Shown one piece after another: positions 23,001 to 32,471 of a stretch of DNA of 64,000 bases (within the stretch, counting starts at the first letter, position 1; each line of letters begins with the position of its first letter). The notes beneath the pieces were generated by a model. The model searched no databases and was not told where the DNA came from. It saw nothing but the letters and a program-made list of their open reading frames with translations. The position numbers were made by a program, and so were the translations under genes. The stretch lies in contig NADL03000075.1 of assembly GCA_002205965.3 (NCBI GenBank), positions 186,001 through 250,000 of the forward strand, written 5' to 3'. The DNA is from Kappaphycus alvarezii. Its lineage: Eukaryota > Rhodophyta > Florideophyceae > Gigartinales > Solieriaceae.

Positions 23001-25000
23001 ATGCTATCATCTCATGCGTCTTTAATCAATCACATGACGTACGCATTTTCTTCGTCCGTGCAAGAGCGTTCATCGTTTGCTGCACTTGGTTGATCTGTGC
23101 CACTCCCAATATCCTCCCAAGCATCTTCATTATTGCTGTTAAACTCTTCCATCGATCCTGCGGACATATCCGCCCCTTCTGCGACCAACTGTATGCGAAT
23201 GGTTCCATTTCTAAGTCGAAAAATGGCCATATCTCGATCAAAATCAAGCACGCAGTGCATCTTTCGAATCAAGTCAAACGAAGCGTCTGGGACTAGCGGG
23301 AAATTAGCCTTCATTGTGAGTGTACTGATTGTGTTCTGAATCTGCTCTACTTCCCTAGTGAACTCAGCCTCCGTTCCTTTTTCCATGGACACCCTGCCCT
23401 GCGTCGTCTTGCATGTAAGATGCAATGCTTTGGAAAGCTTCTCCGTCATCACGTCCGGAATCGCCCTGGGATCAAACAGGGTCCACTTTTTCGTCCCTTA
23501 CACTTCAACTTTAGCCTGTTTCATCCCTTTTTCATAGACATCGAGACCTGGCTCTACACTCTCTGAGGCCGCTAAAAGTTTGCTGACTCGAATTTTTGCG
23601 AAAATCCTCCGTGAGTTGACAGTTGGATTGCGAATATTGCCCCTTCGTAGCTTTCCAATACTAATACTCGCGTTCGCTTCGGCGATGCTTTTGAAAGCGC
23701 CATATTGCTTTACCTTCGTCGCTACTTTCTTGACTCCCGTGGCTCTCTGTACCTTCTTTTTCGTCTTCCCTTCTTTCCTTCTTGGTTTTGGTGGTTCCTG
23801 CCACTCTGAGGGTTGATACTGCATTGCAAGGTTCTCGATTTCCATCGAGTTATTGCTCGCTGTGCCGTTACCGCTTTTCAATGCTCACTCTTGCTTCTGT
23901 ACAGGCTGTCCATCGCGGTCTATTCCAGTTGCTGCCCACCATTCTTCCGTGTCGGACTCTGTTGACGATGTGTCTTCATCACTTTTTTCGCTCTCTCTGA
24001 TAACAGTGAGCTGTTCTTCTTTCGAATCTTCTTGTTCCTTGTCTGCTTCCTTCAACTTCTTCAAGCAATCCATGTGTTATTTTCTTTTCTTACCGCAGTA
24101 GGATCAAGGCAGGCTGTCACGTTGCTTTTTCCATTATCCATCGTCTGAATGTCCGATTTTTCCGCAGAAGTAACATGGCAGCTGCTCTTCACGAACCTCC
24201 TTAATTCTTTCAGCGGCCATACCAATTTTTATCATTCTTCATCATCAGATGCATCTCTGCCAATTGGTTAGTGATAGCGACCACTTTTGACTCCATAGTC
24301 CGGCTTATCATCGGCGCTGCTCCACCACGCATGACCTGATCATCGTGCATTATTTTAGGATAACCAAAAATCGCAAATTCGTCGTTATCGGATCGTCTAG
24401 TTTCGTCATGATACTTTCCTATCACATTACCTCGTTCCGCAAATGATCGAGGCGCTCGGATGCAAATCAGTCTTTTCAGCTCTTCATATCGACCGACAGC
24501 TTTGGAACAAAACGAGGTCTTCTGCTCATCTGAGAACTTTGCTTGGTCGTATAGTTGCTCAGCATGTTGCAAAAGACGCACGTATTTCGGTAATGCCTTT
24601 TATTCTTAGCTAGACGGCTCTTGCGATGACGTATATTACATCTTATTTCAAATTGAACTCTTCTTTAAGTGAAGCTTTGACTTTTTCATAGTCCTTGTCA
24701 TATTCGCTCAGCTTACCATCGGATGCAAATTTGTCGAAGTAAAACTTGAAGGCTCTTCCGCAAAGATACTTGATAAGCACTCGGGCCTTTTCTCTACCCT
24801 CAGAGTCTTGTTCTGCGACGTTCTCGAGGTCGAACAAAAAGTAGTCGATGTCTTCTTTTTCCAAAGCTTCAAAATAAAGAGTTTTGGCCATTGTGAATAA
24901 CTTGAACAATAGAAATGGAAAATCACCTCCGCTCTGGGAAGCCAAAAGGTCGTGTACAGAAAGCCGCTCGATTCCAAGAAAATAAAAAAGGAAGGGTGTC
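20100..25000 (-). mobile_element. Ty3/gypsy LTR retrotransposon, decayed
   Basis: Parts on the minus strand, from right to left. Gag is at about 24950-24200 (ARVLIKYLCGRAFKFYF) and a zinc knuckle near 24180 (CYFCGKIGHSDDG). Protease and linker occupy 23900-23030. The reverse transcriptase is at 22990-22080 (FNVMSFGLMNAPGCFQRA, YMDDIVV) and RNase H at 22080-21420 (YTDASYGAIGAALMHKDDDG). The integrase is at 21140-20130 (VDFTGPLPATTRGNRYILVA, LSDNGPVFSAAHWKREL). The order RT-RNase H-integrase defines gypsy. It is broken in many places. No LTR pair was recognised in the flanks, so the ends are approximate and age is only judged 'old' from decay. Confidence 0.85.
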
Positions 25001-25370
25001 CCCCTTCTTCTCGGTGAGATTAGTCTGACTTCTCACCTTTTATAGAACTTGACATCCCTCGGTTCATCAAAAACTCGCTGTCACGAACTTGTAGTTCGTG
25101 GCTGTGGTGGCCTCTTCGTTCGACGGATTGATCGACTCGTGTTAATCGCTTCTGACGCGAGGTCGGTTACGCACATGTACTAGACACTCCGTCCCTGCTC
25201 TCTTCGCTACGTGAAAAATTCGATGCCATCGCCATCTGTGGTCTTCGAACGGTCAGCTCTTTCCATAGACCATACCTGAGATTATATGTCTAACCAACAG
25301 AGCCAACACAACGAAATGAGCCTAAGGGCCAGAACACAAGTGGCACACTGCTAGCCCAACAAGAACCTTC
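25001..25370. other. Flank of the gypsy element, possible leader or LTR
   Basis: No ORF. As sequence just upstream of the gypsy gag (minus strand) it should contain leader and 5' LTR, but no matching copy was seen near 19.9-20.1 kb. Confidence 0.3.
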
Positions 25371-25964
25371 CTATTTTTTCAGGGTGATCCGCAAAAGCCA
25401 CTCTGTTCTTTTGCTTTGAAATTCATCACGTCTCGGACATGATATATCGGGTGCAAACAGCGGGGCCTGACAGAGATATTGGAAACACAAGAAGTAGCGG
25501 GCTTCGATGTGCATCTCTAGTCTGTGTATGGTGCGCAGACACCCACTCACGGCGCCCGGAAGCGTCATGGATTCGCGTAAGGCTCTCCTCCGATATTCTA
25601 CGTTGGGATGCGCCTCTTGCACTGCTTTGTGAGAAGCATCCGTCAGTGTCTTCTGTGGTGGTATTTTTGAGAGCAAAATCGAGTGAACGGGATGATGAAT
25701 GACGGTAGGCAGGACAAGGACCATTCCCGAACAGCGTCTACAGCGGCAGCGTATGTTTCCAGAGCCTTGATGGACGGTGGCAAGAAGTGTCTGGCCAGCT
25801 GGTCTGTTGCCGAACTTGACGCAGGCAAAGCTGCGGGGAAGGTGGTTTTCGCGGAGGTGAGCCTTGTTCCTAGAGTAGCCATGTACAGTAGGAAGGTAGA
25901 GATGTGGCCTACTTGAGATTTTTCGGATAACCACGAAATAAGCTGCGGGATGGCGATTTGGCAA
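25371..25964 (-). pseudogene. RLE-type LINE fragment, region before the zinc finger (L4)
   Basis: The minus-strand translation matches the + strand element at 56.35-56.58 kb. YRRRALRESMTLPG, LRTIHRLEMHIEARYF and CQAPLFAPDISCPR here correspond to CRRQAFRASMGLPG, GLQTHIETRQFSQWL and CQVPLFAPGTPCPR there. This is the segment between reverse transcriptase and the CCHC zinc finger of the endonuclease. Upstream there is an Ala/Ser-rich linker (ARHFLPPSIKALETYAAAVD). The zinc finger and endonuclease themselves are missing, so the copy is truncated at both ends. Confidence 0.55.
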
Positions 25965-26639
25965 TTTGCGGGGAAGGACGCAGATACCGCACAGACAAGG
26001 TTGAACTAGAAATGTTTACCGTGAGTGACGTGGTACAGTTTTTTATTTCAAGAATTGTGGAGGGGCGCTGCGATTTTGGTCGATAAAATACCATACTCAT
26101 ACCAGGACTTGAGATATGGTTGGAGATGGGGTGGCTTTGCGGGTATGTAGCACATGGTCTCTGGAAAGACCATCTCAGTGCGGTGAACGACCAGCTGGAG
26201 AATCAAAACAGCTGGCACGTGTATGAGACAGGTCTGAATGCATGAAATACTGTACTGTACTGTACTGTACTGTACTGTACTGTACTGTACTTTAGCATTG
26301 AATGCTGGTCATGGACAGGGAATTGTCTTTGTAGTTGTTTGGGTGGAATATGTCGTCGAGTTTACCGCGCACGTCCAATAAGAATTGCGGGCTGGGTAAA
26401 GGGACAAGCTGATTGCAACATACTCATGTTGAGCAGCCCTAGGCAGTCACTACCTAGGAGCTGCCAATGATTGAAGCGGAGCGGAGGGAGCGTGTACGTT
26501 GAAGAGCACAAGCGCATGAGCTCGAGTACGGACCGCGAGTCTCGGAGACTCTAAAGCAGGGTTTGAAGAAAAGAGGAAACAGAGACTTGATGAGGTTTAA
26601 CCGACTGAGACGGTGGAACTGTACCTGCCCTTGTCGACC
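25965..26639. other. Intergenic with pentanucleotide repeat
   Basis: No gene. It holds the (TACTG) tract at 26248-26290 and marks the left edge of the host-gene island. Confidence 0.5.
26248..26290. repeat. (TACTG)n pentanucleotide microsatellite
   Basis: Eight perfect TGTAC units after an initial TAC, 43 bp in all. Shorter runs of the same pentamer or its complement occur at many intergenic places in the window, for example 33157-33178 and 33419-33432. Confidence 0.9.
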
Positions 26640-27000
26640 TAGGCTAGAGTAGAGTACTGTGCAATGGAGTTTTGTAGTTTCCAGCGTGCAGGGAGATGCG
26701 CAGTGTTTTCAAGGCCATGTTGCAAAATCTGTAAACTACAGCATGGTACAGTATGGGCAACAGTTGGCAAAAGACAGCAACAGCACTTGTACTGTACAGT
26801 AATTGTTTCCCATTTTGCGCTGGCAAAGCTCGCAGCATGCGAGCAAAAGCCCTTATTGCATGCTCCATTGCAGATAATGGTCAAATCCGCCACCAACCTG
26901 TTATTTTTATTCCGCAAGAGGTTGTCCCCCCCGTTGACCAATACGACCATGTCATACCAAGCCTCAGGTTGTCCAATGATGACAGCTTCACCGTCAATAG
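26640..27000 (-). pseudogene. Possible RLE-LINE endonuclease remnant
   Basis: The minus strand reads EAWYDMVVLVN, then VADLTIICNGACNKGFC and HAASFASAKWETITVQYK. The spacing of a D-[LIV]-T-[IV] block and a following Ala-rich helix with Lys resembles the endonuclease cores of the other copies. The resemblance is weak, and the stretch could equally be the 5' region of the sugar-transporter gene on the other strand. Confidence 0.25.
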
Positions 27001-27208
27001 TGTCACGTCGGATCCTGAAACCAACGGCAACTGCAACGCCCCAATTCCATTCTTCCATATCTACATATACGCATGTACTTCCCTCCCTCCCCCCTCTCGT
27101 CTCCCCCCGCAAACCACAACCCCTACCCTCAACCTCCAACCCGCATCAATCCGCCAACCATCCCTTGAAACCCCATCTCGCCCGCACCCCAATCCACCCA
27201 CCCTCATC

Positions 27209-28712
27209 ATGGGCCTTCAAACCCTGTCCCAATACCCCACACAATCCTCCCTCCCGCCCCCTTCCACCGCAAATCCCCTCCTATCCCCCTACCGCATAAT
27301 CCTCTGCACCGCAGCCATGTGCGGCATCCAAGTATCCTACGCCGCTCAAATCAACCTAGGCACCGCCGAACTACTCCGTCTCGGCATAACCCCTCGCACC
27401 GTATCCCTCGCCTGGCTCGCCGGCCCGCTCTCCGGCCTACTCGTTCAGCCCATCGTCGGCCTTGTATCCGACTCTTGTGCACACCCCCTCGGTCGTCGAC
27501 GTCCATTTCTCATCGCCGGTACCCTGTTCACCGCCCTCTCCCTCTTACTATTCGCCAACGCAACACAAGTAGCATACCTCATCGGTGATTCCCTCGGCGC
27601 CATGGCCACAGGGTAGGCAAGTTAGCCCTCGGGTTAGCCGTGGTCGCCTTTTTTCTGCTGGACTTTTCCATTCAGGCGATTCAAGCGCCGTTACGAGCGC
27701 TGGTAACGGATGTGGTACCCAAGCCACAGCGTGCGTTTGCAAATGCGTATATCGGGGTGTTTGCCGGGTTGGGCAATTTTATCGGCGGATTTTTGACCGG
27801 CTTGCCGTTGCATAAATGGATGCCATGGTTTGAGACACATGCGCAGGCGGTGTTTGGCGCGGCTGTGGTGGTGCTGGTGGTGACGGTGGGGATGTGTGTG
27901 GTGTCGACGCCGGAGAGGGCGATCGGGAGGGAGGAGGGGGATGGAGAGGGGGAGGGGATGGCGTTGTTGGGAGGGGAGGGTGGGCGTGGGCGGGGGGTTT
28001 GGGGATGGTGCGAGGTGCTGCGTAGAGTGCCCAGGCCGTTTTGGCAGGTGTTTTGTGTACAGCTTTGTACTTGGTGCGGGTTTTTCACGCTGTTTGTTTA
28101 TGTGAATAGTTGGGTGGGACGTAATGTTTACCTGGGCGAGGGGAGTGCGGAGAGTGGTAGCTTGTCGAGGGAACGGTTTGACATGGGGGTTCGGTTGGGG
28201 GGGAAGGGAAATGCATTGACGGCTTTGGTGACGTTGGGGTTTTCGCTGATGTTGCCGAGAATGTTGGAGAGGTTTGGGGTGGTGCGGGTGTATGCGTTTT
28301 CACAGATTGTGGAGGCTGGTTGTTTGTTGGCGGCGCCGTGGATTCGAGGAGTGGAGGGGGAGGAGGTGGGATATGGGTTGCAGATGGCAACGCTGGTGGA
28401 TATTGGGATGTTTGGAGTGGTGTGGGCGACGACGATGGGGGTGCCGTGGACGATTATTGGGGATGCACTGGAGAGTGATCCGTGGTATGGGAGACGCACG
28501 GGATTGTTCACGACGCTGTTTAATGCGAGCCAAAGTGGACCGCAGCTGGCGGTTGCGTTTGTGGCGCCAGTGATTCTCGGAGTGTCAGGAGATGATCCAG
28601 CTTGGGTTATGTTCATGGGGGGTGTGTGCGATGGTAGGGGCGTTGTTGGTGGTCTGGTTGAGAGTGGATAAAGGGGAGGAAGGACTTTCGCTTGTTCCAG
28701 TCGGAGGATAAA
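27209..28712 (+). CDS. Sucrose/sugar-H+ symporter-like transporter (SUT/SLC45 family, MFS)
   Basis: About 500 codons, the family's usual length, encoding a 12-helix major-facilitator protein expected in the plasma or vacuolar membrane and to co-transport sucrose or a related sugar with protons. The hallmark is GPLSGLLVQPIVGLVSDSC then GRRRPF (TM2, loop 2-3). LLDFSIQAIQAPLRALVTD (TM4-5) and the acidic Gly-rich central loop near 27920-28000 also fit. The start was taken at 27209 (MGLQTLSQYP) behind a C-rich leader; the frame is open further upstream but that part looks non-coding. Two single-base breaks exist: near 27611-27613 in GGG (one G fewer than needed) and at 28617-28622 in G6 (one G fewer). 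Correcting the second gives VGALLVVWLRVDKGEEG and a stop at 28712 in place of 28671. No in-frame stop occurs otherwise, so sequencing error is likelier than decay. Confidence 0.75.
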
Positions 28713-29189
28713 TTGCGAGCACCGTTGACCATTTTGGAACAGGAGCATCGTGTTGGGCCATTCTGTACTGTTACTGTAGATTAGGTCATCGTAAAAGCCG
28801 TCGTTAACCTTCGGCCTATGAAGTTTGTACGGAAAATAATACAATTTGTGTCCACACATTTCCATCAACCAACGGTAATCCGAGATTCCTGCCAGATATA
28901 CTACCATCAGTCCAGATATACAAAAGATCCTGTTGTCCCAATCATTCTTATTCATTTCATGACCTTTCGCAGTATCATACCATACATACTCTGTCATGCC
29001 CTTTTGAATTCATTCATATTCCTTCAACCTTCTCAACATACATATCAATTACTTTGACATATTTGAAATTATCCTGATTTCAATTACTGCTTCATTCTTA
29101 CAGCATCTTACAGTCCGTTGTTGCTCAAGTTGCAACATGGCTTGCCGTGCGATGAGACTGCGTGTACGAGAGAAGAAAGAAAAAAAAGT
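28713..29189. other. 3' flank of the sugar-transporter gene
   Basis: No gene supported. Its right end runs into the shared 3' tail of the LINE copy that begins at about 29190. Confidence 0.4.
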
Positions 29190-30020
29190 ATAATGCATTC
29201 AGTATCTACTGGGGACTGTGCACGTCCTAACTATACGGCTAAGATCTAACCGGATGTACCTCGTCGTCCATGCGCATCGGGGCTCGGGACAGGATAGGTT
29301 GAGCAATGGATGACCAGAGGTTGCAACTCAGTCGATGGTAGATACGGCGGCGGATAACACCAGGTGTCGAGTGACACTTGGACGCGATCCGCGGAACTGA
29401 CTCCTCGATAAACGCAATTGTACCATGGGAAGGGGCACCCAGGGAATCAAACGCCAGAGGTCGAAACGTGAAGTTCGGCGTGTAAGGCGCAGAAGATGGG
29501 CCAGTTGAGGGAGCGGGGAGGCGTCGGTCGAGGTTGCGTTCCGGAGTTGTGACCTTGTCGCGGGCCGCCAGTTCAGCAGCGCCACCGGCAACCTGGGTCG
29601 CCTTGGTGCGAACTGCGGCCTTGAACGGTGAGACGACAGTGATGTCACACGCAATGGGGCGCAACGTCGTGCCTTCCGGGGTTGGGGGGGGGTTGTACCA
29701 GGATATCGGCGGGCCGGAGCTCAGTGCCCGGGACGAGGAGCGGAACCTCGTGCCGAGTATCCAGAACCGCGGCGCGGGTAACGTGTGTCGCAAACGCACA
29801 GAGCGATTTATGGTGGTGACAATTGCCGAAACCAGGGCAGCAGAAGTCGGCGGCGTGATCCCCGAGGGTGTCCCAGGGGTGGTCACAGTGGTGGCAGTTG
29901 AGGGGCATGGAGTCATCATACACTGGCAGTCCGAGGTGACGGCGGAGCATGGACAGGAAGGCTGTGTTACCAACCTGCATTAAAGTCGTTCGGGGGGTTA
30001 TCGCCATTTCTATCCACATC
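29190..30020 (-). pseudogene. 5'-truncated RLE-type LINE: zinc finger, endonuclease and 3' tail (L5)
   Basis: On the minus strand, near 29914-29790, a CCHH/C finger reads CHHCDHPWDTLGDHAADFCC followed by HHH. It matches the 'C..C..D..GDHA..C...H' finger that precedes the endonuclease of R2-like LINEs. RPADILVQPPPNP and RPIACDITVVSPFKAAV then form the PD-(D/E)XK core, followed by RPLAFDSLGAPSHGTIAF and RRRIYHRLSCNLWSSIAQ at the C-terminus. Finger and core lie in different frames. The last ~75 bp (29190-29265) match 36335-36400 and share 'ctatacggctaaga.ctaaccggatgt'. It lies between the convergent transporter genes and would put its tail next to the 3' end of the sugar transporter. Confidence 0.75.
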
Positions 30021-30409
30021 TTTCACTTCATAGTGAGCCATCTGCATTGGCCCACCTCTGCATAATCTCTATATCGTCCTCGCACTGCACACCCATCTGT
30101 TAAATCTGTCTTTTATTTCCATATTGCCCCAACTTGCAAGTCTACTCAGCCCTCCGCCCACCTACACCCCACCAGCACAAACAAGCTAGTCGCTTTGAAG
30201 AGACGAAAGAAACCCTCCATTTCCCATATCAAAACGAAACTAGCAACAACAGATTCCGTCTTCACTATACAAACACACCCCTCCCACAACAGCAACCTCA
30301 ACCTCCCCACATCCCGCAACTCACTTCAATTTCAGCGTGGTATGCCCAAGGCACACAATCTACTATCAAACCATATCCACGTCCTGCTGTACCCCAGTTC
30401 GCCCGAACC
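30021..30409. other. 3' flank of the SLC6 gene
   Basis: Short chance ORFs on the + strand; nothing supported. Confidence 0.4.
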
Positions 30410-32471
30410 TTACACTTCTAGTCCGTCAAGCTTAGCATCCGCCTTTGCCACTTTCTCAGTGCCCATGTCCTCATCCTTGCTCACCTCACCTGTTCTCTCC
30501 TGTGTACTTGTCACAGCGCCATTTGGGATGTGATTCACGTCAAAGCAAGCATACGCCTGTGGAATAAGTACACCAACCAGCAGTATCCCCAACGAAATGG
30601 AGAACACAGTGATGCCCAGCGCCTGATATCCGGCTTGATATCCTTCGTAATGCCCGAATTGAGATTGCCTTGTCTCGGTTTTCGCACTCGCTAGATTTGC
30701 AAACAGGATCAAAAGTATTTGCGGGATAAAGTGTCGAATCAGAATAAACCACAGCAGCGGGATGTATCGAACAACACCGGTTACATCACGACGAAACTTG
30801 AGAACGTTCCCCATGAATAGCTCCTTTAAGCCGTGCTCCAGTTGAGTGACTCCTCACTCTGCACTTTGCGGCCAAGTAGCACCAGGACAAGACTCATCAG
30901 CGCAGCATAACCTAGTACCAAAGAAATAAAGCCCCACATGACGGCCCGATTGTCTAGCCCAAACCAGAACCCTGACGCCAGAACAATTGGTGCATACGTC
31001 GCCAGTATGAACCCGAAGACTGGGAGTTCCCCTAGCACCTTGATTTGTTCCTCAATCCCATATATCCATCCAATTGCAAACGTCTCAAAGAGCCCGACAA
31101 GCAACATCATAAAGTTGACGTAAAAGTCGGTACATCTAGGAACAACAGCCCGGTGTCAGTCGCGTAAATCAGTCCAAGAAGGAAACTGATCAGACATACC
31201 CCCGCCACCACAAACACTCGTCGCACATTACGAAGCAAGGCCGAGTCGCTCAACACAGTGATGACCGCCTCTGTCAGGGCAAACGCGCTGTCAATACCAA
31301 GCAAAAGAGAACTACAAAAGAAGGCGTTCCCAATGCCCATGTCCGTTCAGTGTACTCAATGCCAAGGGATATGTAGAGTAAACAAGCCCTGGACCGCCAA
31401 TATTTTCCAAATCAGAAATCTCCTGTGACTGTATCTGAGCGATGTAACCAACAGTTCCAAAGACAGCAAAGCCAGCAATGAGAGAATAGAGCGAATTTGC
31501 TATGGCAATGACGACCGAGTTGAAGAACACCGGTTCGTTGGGGGTTGTAACTGGCATATGCAGTCATGACACCAAAGGTAACACTAAGTGAGAAAAACAC
31601 CTGCGTCACTGCTTCAGACCATACTTCGGGTTTAGTTCTCAACACTGAGGTATCCCACCTCCCAATGTATGCCACCACTCCTTCTCTTGCACCATCCAAT
31701 GTCACTGCACGGATCAACAAAACGAACAGGAACACCACCGGCAGACCAACCGTGATAAATGCAATGCGACCTGTCCACTTGACTCCAAAGGCCAGACACA
31801 GAAAGATAGTGGCCCACACAATAGCCAAAGCTCCAACATTCGGGCCGACCAGGCGGGTCGGACTGCCGTTATCTGCTGTTTCCAACCCCGTAACTACATT
31901 GAGGAACCAGTCGTTGGCCTCCTGACCTGTAACGCCGCGCCAACGGCCATCAGAGCCTTGTATAGAATATACAAACATTCGTAACGACCATACGATGAGC
32001 TGGCAGTAGTACAAGGTGACGACAAAGGAGCAAAGACACTGGCCAGACCGATACCGCGGAAGCGTTTGTTGACACGACCAAACGCTCCTGCATCGCCAGT
32101 TTGATAAAACTGACCAACGGTGACTTCCAGAATGAGGACAGGGATTCCGATTACGAAAAGCGCCAGGAGGTAGGGAATGAAGAAGGCGCCGCCGCCAAAA
32201 GTAAAGGCCAAGGTGGGGAACCGCCAGACATTACCAAAGCCAATCGCCTGTCACGATATGTCACAGGTGCGGGAGGCAAGATCAGGAGGCACAGTCGCGT
32301 GGTTAGTGATGGTTACGTTGAAAAAGAAAGGCGGAGATGGGAAAAGGCGGTGTCTGGGGAGTGTGTCGGGATGTTTTGCAAAGGGGGTCGGGTATTGTCG
32401 AATTGTAGGTACGTACCGCTCCGACGGAAGCGACTATAAAGGCAGCTCTTGAGGACCAGTTCTCACGCATG
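30410..32471 (-). CDS. SLC6-type sodium(/chloride)-coupled neurotransmitter/amino-acid transporter
   Basis: A LeuT-fold symporter for amino acids, betaine, taurine or similar solutes; the exact substrate cannot be read. Exon 1 (32471-32417) encodes MRENWSSRAAFIVASVGA, and a 169-nt GT-AG intron follows. Exon 2 continues with AIGFGNVWRFP, the family signature of the unwound TM1 that binds Na+ and substrate. Later landmarks are GGGAFFIPYLLALF (TM2), TQVFFSLSVTFGVMTAYASYNP (TM6 and loop) and GIDSAFALTEAVITVL (TM8), with NVLKFRRDV near the end. The start follows a short N-terminus as in bacterial and protist members. Five single-base frame breaks lie near 32008, 31540, 31345, 31118 and 30833. Four lie in short runs (T, C, G and T). 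No in-frame stop or loss of signature residues is seen, so base-calling errors are the simplest explanation. Confidence 0.8.
32248..32416 (-). other. Spliceosomal intron of the SLC6 gene
   Basis: 169 nt with GTACGT at the 5' end and GACAG at the 3' end. Removing it joins ...VASVGA to AIGFGNVWRFP, exactly restoring the conserved TM1 of SLC6 proteins. This is the one intron supported by protein continuity. Confidence 0.75.

Noticed and set aside
26664-27299. 211-codon ORF and an upstream extension of the sugar-transporter frame to 26753
   Set aside because: The translations upstream of 27209 are low-complexity or lack transporter similarity; family length fits the 27209 start.
28128-28997. 289-codon ORF on the minus strand
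   Set aside because: Antisense of the GC-rich transporter gene; the + strand carries the conserved protein.
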